Assembly: GCA_021648025.1 (NCBI GenBank)
Contig: JAKITO010000006.1
Location: 1-64,000 of the forward strand
Direction: 5' to 3'
DNA length: 64,000 nucleotides
Source: Paracoccaceae bacterium
GTDB taxonomy: Bacteria; Pseudomonadota; Alphaproteobacteria; Rhodobacterales; Rhodobacteraceae
Every line of letters starts with the position of its first letter. Positions within the stretch are counted from its first letter, which is position 1. Position numbers and translations under genes: made by a program. The notes under the pieces are model-generated. The model saw only the letters and a program-made list of their open reading frames with translations, had not been told where the DNA came from and did not search any database. This document shows, piece by piece, positions 17,026-25,595 of the stretch.

Positions 17026-18318
17026 ATGACCAACCAATCAACACCCCCTAAGGGGATTACCCGGCGAAATCTGATCAAGACCGTGGCTGCGGGTGCTGCT
17101 GTCACGTCGCTGCCGCTTTGGGCACGCTATGCGCAGGCACAAAGTTCAGAGCCGATTCGCATCGGTTTTCAGGCGCATAAGACCGGCATTGGAGCCGCCT
17201 ATGGCCGTTGGTATGACCGTACCACCATGGCAGCAGCCAAGGCGATCAACGATGCAGGCGGCATCAATGGCCGACCGGTGGAAATTGTACTGGAAGACGA
17301 TGGCACCGATCCCAAGCGCGGCGCAGAGGTGGTCGAGAAATTCGCCACTCAATTGAATTGCGACGTCGGCTTTGGCACCTTGTTCAGCCATGTCGTCATC
17401 GGTTCGGCCCCCCGCGCGGGCGAATTGAAACTGCCTTATTTTGTGGTTTCCGAAGGGCATCACGTGGCCAGCGGCATGCTTAATCGCTGGACCATCCAGC
17501 CCGGCATTACGGATGTGAAAAGCCAGGTTCAGGCGATGGCACCCTTTGTCAGTTCGACCCTTGGCAAGAAGGTCACGATGGTTTTCCCCGACTTTGCCTT
17601 TGGCCACGACCACCGCGACTTTTTCACCGCGGCGCTAGAGGCGCAGGGCGGCGAGGTTCTGGCCCATATCGCCATTCCGCCGTCCGAGACCAGTTTCACC
17701 AAGTATTTCCCGAAAATCCCCCGTGATACCGAAGTGATCTATCACGTCATGGTCGGCCCGGCGGTTCTGACATTCGTCAAGGAACTGGGCGAGTTCTTTG
17801 GCCCTTCGCGCCCTGAGATGTTCGGCTTTATCGACAGCCTTGAAGCTGTTGATCTGGCCAACCCCGGTCTTGAATACCTGGATGGCTCGTATTTCTGGGA
17901 AGGCATGCCCCGGTACGCGCAGGCTGATCAGACCTCGTTTGACAAGAATTTTCGCGCGGCTGTGGGGATTGATGCCAACGGAGCCTCTGTCAGCGATCCG
18001 GCGGATGTGTCGACCTATGCGCATATGTTCGGCTGCTGGGAGACGTTGTATGTGATCAAGGCGGGCATGGAATCGGCCGGTTATCAGGGCCATGGCGATC
18101 GCGGCAAACTGATCGAGGCAGTCGAGGCGATCACCGACATGCCCCATTCCAACGAACACCCGCAAGGGGCCAAATTGTTCAACGGCAAGACCCATCAGGT
18201 GTTCGGGCCGCAGTACATATCCAAGATGGAGGGTGGCAAGCTGAACGTGGTCCACACCGCGTCGATCGAAGACACGCTGTATCCGGACGAGGTAGATTAC
18301 ACCAAACAACCCCTGTAA
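17026..18318 (+). CDS. ABC transporter periplasmic substrate-binding protein, branched-chain amino acid/aromatic type
   Basis: 430 residues from the ATG at 17026, preceded by GGGAGAAAAG. The N terminus has twin arginines (13-14) and a hydrophobic stretch ending at AQAQ (about 36-39), so it is exported. The body is a type I periplasmic-binding fold: IRIGFQAHKTG...AAKAINDAGGINGRPVEIVLEDD. Members bind branched-chain amino acids, amides, urea or aromatic acids. It heads a liv-type importer set (permeases and ATPases follow) that lies between the pob/pca operon and the reductive dehalogenase. A halogenated or hydroxylated benzoate is therefore a plausible ligand by context only. Confidence 0.88.
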   Translation: MTNQSTPPKGITRRNLIKTVAAGAAVTSLPLWARYAQAQSSEPIRIGFQAHKTGIGAAYGRWYDRTTMAAAKAINDAGGINGRPVEIVLEDDGTDPKRGAEVVEKFATQLNCDVGFGTLFSHVVIGSAPRAGELKLPYFVVSEGHHVASGMLNRWTIQPGITDVKSQVQAMAPFVSSTLGKKVTMVFPDFAFGHDHRDFFTAALEAQGGEVLAHIAIPPSETSFTKYFPKIPRDTEVIYHVMVGPAVLTFVKELGEFFGPSRPEMFGFIDSLEAVDLANPGLEYLDGSYFWEGMPRYAQADQTSFDKNFRAAVGIDANGASVSDPADVSTYAHMFGCWETLYVIKAGMESAGYQGHGDRGKLIEAVEAITDMPHSNEHPQGAKLFNGKTHQVFGPQYISKMEGGKLNVVHTASIEDTLYPDEVDYTKQPL

Positions 18319-18330
18319 ACGGCAATGCTG

Positions 18331-18354
18331 CTCCGGGCCAGGTCAGGTCCGGGG
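18331..18354 (+). terminator. Hairpin after the binding-protein gene, REP-like
   Basis: CTCCGGGCC-aggtca-GGTCCGGGG forms a 9-bp stem in RNA with two G-U pairs, 12 bp after the stop codon. It lacks a T-run, so it more likely trims or stabilises the binding-protein mRNA than acts as a full terminator. It shares its right half with the palindrome in the pca operon. Confidence 0.45.
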
Positions 18355-18383
18355 CGGCGTAGTCTGTTGTATTGACGCCGCAC

Positions 18384-18604
18384 ATGGAAATTGCGACGCC
18401 GATGAATTTTCGCCTGGGTTTGGAATTAGACAGGACGTGACGACTTTGAATACCATTCTTTCAATCTGCCAAACCGGCGGGGCAACCGCGCCAACCGCGC
18501 CAGAGGGCATGGCGAAGATCGAGTCTGCTGGTGAGGCCACCCTTAAGGGGTTTCATGCGCCGGTTGATGATTTCCGCGTAAAAGATGTGATTGAGATTTC
18601 GTGA
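18384..18604 (+). pseudogene. Decayed class III adenylate/guanylate cyclase fragment
   Basis: Frame from the GTG at 18437 ends with GEATLKGFHAPVDDFRV, which matches the C-terminal end of class III cyclase domains (G-E-x-x-LKG-x-x-x-PV-x-x-[FY]-RV). In a different frame at 18402 the stretch MNFRLGLELDR resembles the upstream 'FRIGINLGD' strand of the same domain. The catalytic metal and transition-state residues between them are missing. I infer a gene relic with deletion and frameshift, stranded between the binding protein and livH. Only the C-terminal match is reasonably clear. Confidence 0.4.
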
Positions 18605-18652
18605 TGCCATTACTGAATTGCCCCTGGAATAACGTTGTGACAACCTGACCAA

Positions 18653-19579
18653 ATGGATTTTGTTCCCTACCTCATACTGGCCTCTCTTGAAGGCGCTGTG
18701 ACGGCCGCCGTGCTGGCATTGACGGCCGTGGGCCTGTCGTTGGTATTTGGGGTCATGCGGGTGGTTAATGTCGCCCACGGAGAGTTCTTCATGCTGGGCG
18801 CGGTGCTGGCCTGGTGGGTGACGCAAAGCATTGGCGGGCATCCGGCCATTGGCTTTGGCGTCGCGTTGCTGGTGGTGCCCGTGATGGTCGGGCTGATCGC
18901 TGTGGTGGCGGATTTGACGGTGTTGAAACGTATCAATTATGACCCCGAGCGGACGATCATTGCCACCATCGGCATCCTTTATATCCTGCAACAGGTCACC
19001 TTGATGACCTATGGGCCGGATGCAAGACCGGTTGAGCCGCCGTTCAATACCCGTCTGGCAATACCGTGGTTCGAATTTGCCGATGGCGGCTTGCAGATGT
19101 ACTGGCCCTGGGGGCTGAGCACCACCAGTTACAAGTTGGCCGTCATCGGTTCGGCTGCACTTGTGTTGCTGGGGGTCTGGGGGCTGATGGCGCGAACCAA
19201 AATCGGCCTGTTGATGCGCGCCACCCAGTTGGACCGTGAAATGGCGATGGCATTTGGCATCCCGGTCGAGCGGATTTATGCGGTTGTTTTCGGCCTTGGC
19301 GCCGGGCTGGCGGCGTTGGGCGCGGTGCTGATCGTGCCGATCCAGCAGGCGCATTATCTGATGGGGCATGATCCCTTGTTGCTGGCCTTTATCGTGGTGA
19401 TCATCGGCGGGCTGGGCAGCTTGCCGGGCACCGTGGTGGCCGCGATCCTGATCGGGTTAAGCGATGGCATCATCTCGGTGTTCTTTTCGCCGACCCTGGC
19501 CAAGATACTGGCCACCCTGTTGGTGGCGATGGTGCTGGTGTTTCGTCCGCAAGGCCTGTTTGGGGTGAAATCTTCGTGA
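18653..19579 (+). CDS. LivH-type ABC transporter permease
   Basis: 308-residue inner-membrane permease of the branched-chain amino acid family. The N-terminal ALTAVGLSLVFGVMRVVNVAHGEF and C-terminal VVIIGGLGSLPGTVVAAILIG are family hallmarks; about eight membrane spans. It forms the translocation pore together with the next gene, with which it overlaps (GTGA). The gap to the binding-protein gene is 334 bp and contains a cyclase relic, so permease expression may rely on read-through or its own promoter. Confidence 0.9.
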   Translation: MDFVPYLILASLEGAVTAAVLALTAVGLSLVFGVMRVVNVAHGEFFMLGAVLAWWVTQSIGGHPAIGFGVALLVVPVMVGLIAVVADLTVLKRINYDPERTIIATIGILYILQQVTLMTYGPDARPVEPPFNTRLAIPWFEFADGGLQMYWPWGLSTTSYKLAVIGSAALVLLGVWGLMARTKIGLLMRATQLDREMAMAFGIPVERIYAVVFGLGAGLAALGAVLIVPIQQAHYLMGHDPLLLAFIVVIIGGLGSLPGTVVAAILIGLSDGIISVFFSPTLAKILATLLVAMVLVFRPQGLFGVKSS

Positions 19580-20520
19580 CTGTTACGGCGCGGATATGGG
19601 CCTTGCATCTGGGTGTTCTGGGGCTGTTGTTTGCCTTGCAATTCATCCTGCCCGCCTATCACCATGGCAATCTTGCGCGGATCATGGTGCTGGCCTCATA
19701 CGCCATCGGCTTCAACATTGCGTTTGGGTACACTGGTCTGCTTAGTCTTGGTCATGCCCTGTTCTTTGCCGCTGGCATGTATGGGATGGGGCTGGCCATT
19801 CACCTGTTCGACGCGACCCCGGCACCGGCATTGATTGCCGGTCTTGTGGTTGGGATCATTGTTACCGGAGTGGTTGGTTTTCTGGCGCTGCGCACCGCCG
19901 GGGTGGCGTTCATGATCGTGACGTTGATGTTCGCGCAGGCCGGCTATCTGACGGTTCTGTACTTTGGCAAATACACCCGGGGCGACGAAGGTTTTGTCAT
20001 CCAACAGGCCGAACGTGTCCTGTGGGGCATTGACCTGTCCAACCCGACCAACCGCTATTTCGCGGCGTTCATCCTGTTTTCGTTCTGCCTGATATTCACC
20101 CTGAAACTGGTCCAGTCGCCGTTTGGCAAAACCCTGATCGCCATCCGCGAGAACGAGGAACGCGCGCGCATGCTGGGCTATGATGTTTTCGCTCGAAAAC
20201 TGGTGGCGTTGATTATGTCGGGGGCGTTATCGGCGCTGGCCGGGGCCAGCTATGGCTTGTTGTTCGGCTATGTCGGGGCCAGTTTTGCCACGGTGCAATA
20301 TTCGATCTTTCCGCTTTTGTGGGTGCTGCTGGGTGGGGCAGGGACCCTTCTGGGACCACTGGTCGGCACCCTGTTCATGTTCTATCTGATCGACCTCTCC
20401 AGCGGTATCACTTCGGCCTATATGCTGATCGCGGGCGTGGTTCTGGTGTTGTTGACCTTGTTTGCCCCCCAGGGACTGGTCGGGGAAATACGCGCCCGGA
20501 TTTGGCGGTGGTTGCCATGA
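19576..20520 (+). CDS. LivM-type ABC transporter permease
   Basis: 314 residues, GTG start overlapping the livH stop. Multiple membrane spans; GYTGLLSLGHALFFAAGMYG and the cytoplasmic SPFGKTLIAIRENEERARMLGYD loop (coupling to the ATPases) are typical of LivM, as is the LGGAGTLLGPLVGT segment. It partners the preceding permease. It ends in an ATGA overlap with the first ATPase gene. Confidence 0.9.
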   Translation: MTVTARIWALHLGVLGLLFALQFILPAYHHGNLARIMVLASYAIGFNIAFGYTGLLSLGHALFFAAGMYGMGLAIHLFDATPAPALIAGLVVGIIVTGVVGFLALRTAGVAFMIVTLMFAQAGYLTVLYFGKYTRGDEGFVIQQAERVLWGIDLSNPTNRYFAAFILFSFCLIFTLKLVQSPFGKTLIAIRENEERARMLGYDVFARKLVALIMSGALSALAGASYGLLFGYVGASFATVQYSIFPLLWVLLGGAGTLLGPLVGTLFMFYLIDLSSGITSAYMLIAGVVLVLLTLFAPQGLVGEIRARIWRWLP

Positions 20521-21224
20521 CGATCCTGTCAACACGCGGCCTTTGCAAGAACTTTGATGGTCTGACGGCAGTGCAGGATGTTGATTTTGACCTGCCCCAA
20601 GGGCAGATCAGGGCGCTGATTGGCCCCAATGGCGCCGGTAAAACCACCCTTGTTGGCCTGCTCTGTGGGCGGATAACGCCAACCGCAGGCAGCGTCACCT
20701 TTGACGGGCGCGACATTTCAAACCTGCCGGCCCACAAGCGCATCAACCTTGGCATCGCCTATACCTTTCAGGTCACGTCGGTGTTTGCCAACCTCAGCGT
20801 GACCGAGAATGTCGCCCTTGCCGCGCGTCGCCGGTTCAGCGGTGCGGATGTGGCCGGCGCGGTGCAGGAGGCCCTGGCCAAGGTCGGCCTGAATGCGCGC
20901 TCGGAGCAGAATGCGGGCGATCTCAGCTATGGCCACCAACGCCTGCTGGAAATTGCCATGGGGCTGGTGCAACAACCACGCCTGTTGATCCTGGACGAAC
21001 CGACGCAGGGGCTGGCCGACACCGAAGTGGCGGATTTCAAGGCATTGGTGCGCGAACTGGCGCGCACCGCAACGGTGTTGTTGATCGAACACAACATGAG
21101 CGTGGTGATGGAACTGGCCGATTATGTTACCGTCCTGAACTTTGGCCAGATACTGGCCGAAGGCACCCCCCAGGAGATACACGCCAACCCGGACGTGCAG
21201 GCCGCCTATCTGGGGACCAAGTGA
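20517..21224 (+). CDS. LivG-type ABC transporter ATP-binding protein
   Basis: 235 residues starting at the ATG overlapping the livM stop; the open frame extends upstream into livM but has no reason to start there. Walker A GPNGAGKTT (36-44); a modified signature LSYGHQRLLEI in place of LSGGQ, as is usual for LivG; Walker B LLILDEPTQGL; switch His in LLIEHNM. It powers import through the LivH/M-type permeases. Confidence 0.92.
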   Translation: MTILSTRGLCKNFDGLTAVQDVDFDLPQGQIRALIGPNGAGKTTLVGLLCGRITPTAGSVTFDGRDISNLPAHKRINLGIAYTFQVTSVFANLSVTENVALAARRRFSGADVAGAVQEALAKVGLNARSEQNAGDLSYGHQRLLEIAMGLVQQPRLLILDEPTQGLADTEVADFKALVRELARTATVLLIEHNMSVVMELADYVTVLNFGQILAEGTPQEIHANPDVQAAYLGTK

Positions 21225-21919
21225 TGCTGGCGTTGCAATCCCTGAATGTCGCATACGGCAAGGCGCAGGTGCTGCGAGATCTGTCTTTGCATGTCGATGC
21301 CGGTGAAATCCTTTGTCTGCTGGGGCGCAACGGGGCGGGCAAGACCACGACCATGAAGGCAATCATGGGCCTGCTGCCGCTGATGTCGGGTGCTGTGGTT
21401 CTGGAAGGGCAGGTGATCAGCAAATTACCGGCCCACAATGTGCCACGCGCCGGGATCGGTTACATCCCGCAAGGTCGGCGCCTGTTTGGCGAGCTAAGCA
21501 TCGCCCAGAACCTTGAAATTGGCCTTATGGCGCGCGGCTCTGGCCAGGAGGTTCTGGAAAGTGTGCTGGAATTGTTCCCCCGCCTGCGCGAACGCTATCA
21601 TCAGCGCGCCCAGACCCTTTCGGGGGGCGAACAACAGATGCTGGCCACCGCGCGCGCGCTGTGTCTGGAGCCGAAAGTTCTGTTGCTGGACGAACCGACC
21701 GAAGGATTGCAGCCGTCGATGATCGAGGCGATCCGGCAGGTGATCATGATCATGCGGGATCGCGGCGTGGCAATCATTCTGGTGGAACAGCGGGTTGATG
21801 CGGTGTTGTCAGTGGCTGACCGGGTGTCGTTCATCGAAAATGGTCGCAATCTTGAGACGCTGGAGGCCGCAGAGTTACGCGCTGACCCGTCTATTCTGAC
21901 CCGGCATCTTGGGGTGTGA
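21224..21919 (+). CDS. LivF-type ABC transporter ATP-binding protein
   Basis: 231 residues. Either GTG 21221 or ATG 21224 could start it; the ATG sharing a base with the previous stop is preferred. Walker A GRNGAGKTT (34-42), the LivF-typical GYIPQGRRLFGELSIAQNL, signature LSGGEQQMLATARAL, Walker B VLLLDEPTEGLQPSM. It is the second ATPase of the importer and the last gene of that set; the dehalogenase starts 274 bp later. That gap shows no ORF or recognisable regulator site. Confidence 0.92.
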   Translation: MLALQSLNVAYGKAQVLRDLSLHVDAGEILCLLGRNGAGKTTTMKAIMGLLPLMSGAVVLEGQVISKLPAHNVPRAGIGYIPQGRRLFGELSIAQNLEIGLMARGSGQEVLESVLELFPRLRERYHQRAQTLSGGEQQMLATARALCLEPKVLLLDEPTEGLQPSMIEAIRQVIMIMRDRGVAIILVEQRVDAVLSVADRVSFIENGRNLETLEAAELRADPSILTRHLGV

Positions 21920-22193
21920 GACTGGACGTTTCAGTCGAAAACCATCCATCTGGACATTAACCTGTTCGGCTGACGAAGGCGGTGCATTGGCGGTGATTTG
22001 ACCAGGCCGGTGGAAACGTCGACTCTGGCCCAACGGTTGTACCTGTTTCACCACCCTCTGCGGCGCTGGATAAAGGTCAGTCTTCGATCGCTACGGATTT
22101 ACCCGATCAGAACAATCGCGAACTATCCCCTTGCGAAGCCGGTCAGTTTCCGCTGTTCTTGCTCTCGACCTCTCCAAACCAACAAGGCAGCCC

Positions 22194-25100
22194 GTGCCCC
22201 TTCGCTTTTTCTCGGACAAAAACCGGCCGGTTCACCTCGGGCCCTTCCCTCTGGAGCGGCTGACCCGGTATGCTCCGGGCGTTCTGCCTGATTTGTCAGG
22301 GGTTCCGCCCTTCACCCCTTTGGATTTTTCCCGCCCGGACCGTGCGCAATCCATCGTTAACGCGATGGGTGAATATCAGGCGATGATGGACGCGATCCGC
22401 GACGGGTTGGTCAACAAAGCCCGGTCCAAAGGCCCGCACGACAAGGTGGTGCGCGCCAACCACATCAAAAGTTTCGGCTATTTCTCGGACGCGTCCATGG
22501 TTGGTATTGCTGAGCTACCGCAATCGGCTTTGCTGACCAACCCGGTCCGTAACCCCGATATTGACCGTCTGGCCGAAGACCTGCGCACCCGTCAAACCAA
22601 AACGCTGGCCTCGGGTATCGACATGATCATGGCCGACCTCAAAGAATCGATGGAGGCCCCGCCAGCTACGATTCATGCCCACACCCACGCCATCACCTTT
22701 CTTTACGACATGCCCCGCGACCCCAACGCCGATGAACCGGGCACCGATTGGCTAAAGGATGCACAAGCCCACCGCGCCTGTCTGCGCGCCACCGAAACGG
22801 CGGTGGTTCTGGCCAATTACATCCGCCTTCTGGGCTGGGACGCCAAGGCGCATACGGCCACCAGCACGGATGTCGACCTGAACCAATTGACCATTGCCAC
22901 CGGGTTGGCCAGTCTGGAACAAGGCCGCCTGGTCAACCCCTATCTGGGCACGCGGTTCGGTGTGGCGGTGGTGACCACCACCTATCAAATGGCCTGCGAC
23001 GCCGCCCTTGCGCCGCAATCGCAACAGCCACGGTGGCGCACTCACGGTCCTGCCTGGTGGCTGGGCACGGGGTTTGCCAAATCTGCCCTTAATCTTGATC
23101 CTTACAAAAACCGCAATTTTGCCGACGGCCCGCATCCGTTTGAAACCCTGACCCGGGTGGACAAACCCACCACCCACATAGACGAGGCCCGCGTCGCCCG
23201 CGTCCCCAAACGCGCCGACCTGTTTGCGCGCGCACAATTCGGCGACATGGGGGCCAAACTTCAGGATGGTGCGAAAGGCGGGCATTATGTGCGTAAATCC
23301 GCGCCTTCATGCGCGCAACGCCGCATGCTTGGCGCGTTTGTGCTGTTGCAGGATGGGGCGCGGGGGCGGGGTGCGAAACCCGACGATCCCGCCCGCAACG
23401 CCGCCAATATCAAGGCCGCCAGTTATTTTCTTGGCATTGACGCAGTTGGCCTGTCGCGCTGCCCCGACTGGAGCTGGTATAGCCACGACGCCACCGGAGA
23501 GGTGATCAACCCGCCCCACGACCAAGCCATTTCGATGATCATTGATCAGGGTTTTGAGACCATGGAAGGGTCTTCCGGCGATGATTGGATTGCCGTGGCG
23601 CAAAGCATGCGCGCCTATCTGCGGTTTTCCCTGTTGGGCGGGGTGATCGCCCAGCAAATCCGCAATCTTGGCTATTCTGCCAAGGCACATTCGGTGATGG
23701 ACGGCGAGGTGCTGCAACCACCGCTGTTGCTACTGTCCGGCCTCGGAGAGGTCAGCCGCATCGGCGAAGTCATTCTTAATCCGTTCCTTGGCCCGCGCCT
23801 GAAATCCGGCGTGGTGACCACGGATATGCCAATGACCCATGACAGGCCGATCGACTTTGGCCTGCAAACCTTCTGCGAATCCTGCAACAAATGCGCGCGC
23901 GAATGCCCGTCGGGGGCGATCACCGCCGGGCCAAAGCTGATGTTCAATGGCTACGAAATCTGGAAATCCGACAGCCAGAAATGCGCCACCTACCGCATCA
24001 CCACCACTGGTGGTGCGATGTGCGGGCGGTGCATGAAAACCTGCCCCTGGAACCTTGAAGGTCTGTTCGCCGAGAAACCATTTAGGTGGGCCGCCATGAA
24101 CATCCCCCGCGCCGCCCCCCTGTTGGCCAGGCTGGACGATGCGTTAGGCCACGGAGAACTGAACCCGATCAAGAAATGGTGGTGGGACCTGGAGTTGGCG
24201 GACGATGGCGGCTATCATCCGACCTTGCAACCGGTCAATAAACGCGGCCTGCAAAAGGACCTTGATCTGCGCTACTCAGACCAAACCCTCGCCGTCTATC
24301 CGGCCCCTTTGGCGCCGCATCCCTGGCCTTATCCGTTCCCAATGGACCGCGAGGCGGGGATCGAAGCCTATCAGTCGATGATCACCGCCAAAGTGTACAA
24401 ATCCCGCCGGGCTGTGGGTGAAACCGGGGATTGGGATCACACTTACACCAACGATGGCACCAGCCCGGTGATACAGGTCGAAATCACCCAGGCGCAGGAA
24501 ATGGCGAACGGCGTGACCAAATACGAATTCCGCCTGCCCGGTGGTGGCGACCTGCCCCCATGGCAGGCGGGTGCGCATCTGGATATTGTCGTCGCACCGG
24601 AATTCCTGCGCCAGTATTCCATGTCAGGTGACCCTTTGGATCGCTCAAAATACCAGATCGGCGTGTTGCGCGAAGATCTCGGTCGCGGTGGGTCCGCCCT
24701 TTTGCACCGCATATTCAACCAAGGGCGCAAAGTGTTCATCTCGCGCCCCATCAACCACTTTGCGCTGGACCCAAATGCGCAACACACCCTGCTGATGGGC
24801 GGGGGCATTGGCATTACACCGATGATTGCCATGGCGCATGAATTGCACGCGCAAGGTGCGTCGTTCGAAATGCACTATTGCATGTCGTCACGATCCTCGG
24901 CTGGATATATTGACGATCTGGCTGCCGCCGCCTGGGCCAACAAAGTATCGCTGCACATATCGGACGAAAACACCCGCGCCGACCTCGACATGCTCCTGTC
25001 CGGCTATGGGCCAGGCCACCACGTCTATACCTGCGGTCCCGACCGGTTCATGTCCGGCGTGGCCAAAGCGGCAGAACGTCAAGGTTTCCCGGAAGAGGCC

Positions 25101-25433
25101 TGCCACTTGGAGTACTTCTCGGTCCCCGAAATCCCCGAATACCAAAACCACACCTTTACCCTGCGCCTGACAGACGGTCGCGAATTTCAGGTCCCCGATG
25201 ATCAGTCGGCCACCGACATCCTGGCCCAAAACGGTATCCACATCGATGTCAAATGCGCTGACGGCCTCTGCGGTACTTGCAAATGCACCCTGACCGCAGG
25301 CCAGGTCGAACACCGCGATTTCGTTCTGTCCAACGCCCAGCGTCAAACCAACATCATCCTGTGCCAATCGCGCGCCGCCCAGGCCGGTGCCACCATCGAA
25401 ATCGACTTGCCTTCCCATACCAAAGCTAACTGA
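22194..25433 (+). CDS. Self-sufficient catabolic reductive dehalogenase fused to FMN/NAD/[2Fe-2S] reductase
   Basis: About 1079 residues from the GTG at 22194 (AAGG 7 nt upstream; a TTG at 22131 is possible). Positions below count from 22131. RdhA region: an internal duplication, where LGWDAKAHTATSTDVDL (234-250) with NPYLGTRFGVAVVTTT mirrors LGYSAKAHSVMDGEV with NPFLGPRLKSGVVTTD. Tyr450 (SWYSHDATG) and Lys518 (SAKAHS) are candidates for the catalytic Tyr/Lys pair of respiratory-independent RdhA enzymes. Two [4Fe-4S] clusters: C582-C585-C588-C592P and C618...C631-C634-C638P. The C-terminal part is a phthalate-dioxygenase-reductase type unit: FMN site RQYSMSG (827-833), NAD site GGGIGITPM (890-898), plant-type [2Fe-2S] with C1042-C1047-C1050 and C1078. 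No Tat signal, so cytoplasmic. Family members use cobalamin to remove halogen ortho to a phenolic OH, for example from dibromo-4-hydroxybenzoate. The product would enter the PobA/PcaHG route encoded 10 kb away. Confidence 0.9.
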   Translation: MPLRFFSDKNRPVHLGPFPLERLTRYAPGVLPDLSGVPPFTPLDFSRPDRAQSIVNAMGEYQAMMDAIRDGLVNKARSKGPHDKVVRANHIKSFGYFSDASMVGIAELPQSALLTNPVRNPDIDRLAEDLRTRQTKTLASGIDMIMADLKESMEAPPATIHAHTHAITFLYDMPRDPNADEPGTDWLKDAQAHRACLRATETAVVLANYIRLLGWDAKAHTATSTDVDLNQLTIATGLASLEQGRLVNPYLGTRFGVAVVTTTYQMACDAALAPQSQQPRWRTHGPAWWLGTGFAKSALNLDPYKNRNFADGPHPFETLTRVDKPTTHIDEARVARVPKRADLFARAQFGDMGAKLQDGAKGGHYVRKSAPSCAQRRMLGAFVLLQDGARGRGAKPDDPARNAANIKAASYFLGIDAVGLSRCPDWSWYSHDATGEVINPPHDQAISMIIDQGFETMEGSSGDDWIAVAQSMRAYLRFSLLGGVIAQQIRNLGYSAKAHSVMDGEVLQPPLLLLSGLGEVSRIGEVILNPFLGPRLKSGVVTTDMPMTHDRPIDFGLQTFCESCNKCARECPSGAITAGPKLMFNGYEIWKSDSQKCATYRITTTGGAMCGRCMKTCPWNLEGLFAEKPFRWAAMNIPRAAPLLARLDDALGHGELNPIKKWWWDLELADDGGYHPTLQPVNKRGLQKDLDLRYSDQTLAVYPAPLAPHPWPYPFPMDREAGIEAYQSMITAKVYKSRRAVGETGDWDHTYTNDGTSPVIQVEITQAQEMANGVTKYEFRLPGGGDLPPWQAGAHLDIVVAPEFLRQYSMSGDPLDRSKYQIGVLREDLGRGGSALLHRIFNQGRKVFISRPINHFALDPNAQHTLLMGGGIGITPMIAMAHELHAQGASFEMHYCMSSRSSAGYIDDLAAAAWANKVSLHISDENTRADLDMLLSGYGPGHHVYTCGPDRFMSGVAKAAERQGFPEEACHLEYFSVPEIPEYQNHTFTLRLTDGREFQVPDDQSATDILAQNGIHIDVKCADGLCGTCKCTLTAGQVEHRDFVLSNAQRQTNIILCQSRAAQAGATIEIDLPSHTKAN

Positions 25434-25523
25434 CACGCGCCCCTTTCCCGATTGCCTGGCCAAACCAGAAAGTTCAATCCAAACCCGGCCCTCTCTAAAA
25501 TTCCGAAAATCCGTCCCTGATAA

Positions 25524-25537
25524 TTGACCTCGCGCAA
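25524..25537. promoter_or_regulatory. FNR/NnrR-like box upstream of nnrS
   Basis: TTGACCTCGCGCAA fits the TTG-N8-CAA layout of CRP/FNR-family sites used by FnrL/NnrR in alphaproteobacteria. It lies 58 bp before the nnrS start, a position expected for activation. The inner bases are only partly symmetric. Confidence 0.4.
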
Positions 25538-25595
25538 AGACATCATCTTACGCAGCTCTAAAACCAAACCCAGCCGTTGCTTCAAGAATTGCCTC

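Noticed and set aside
21920-22193. Cobalamin riboswitch or regulator site before the reductive dehalogenase
   Set aside because: No B12-box-like sequence or clear palindromic operator was found in the 274-bp gap.
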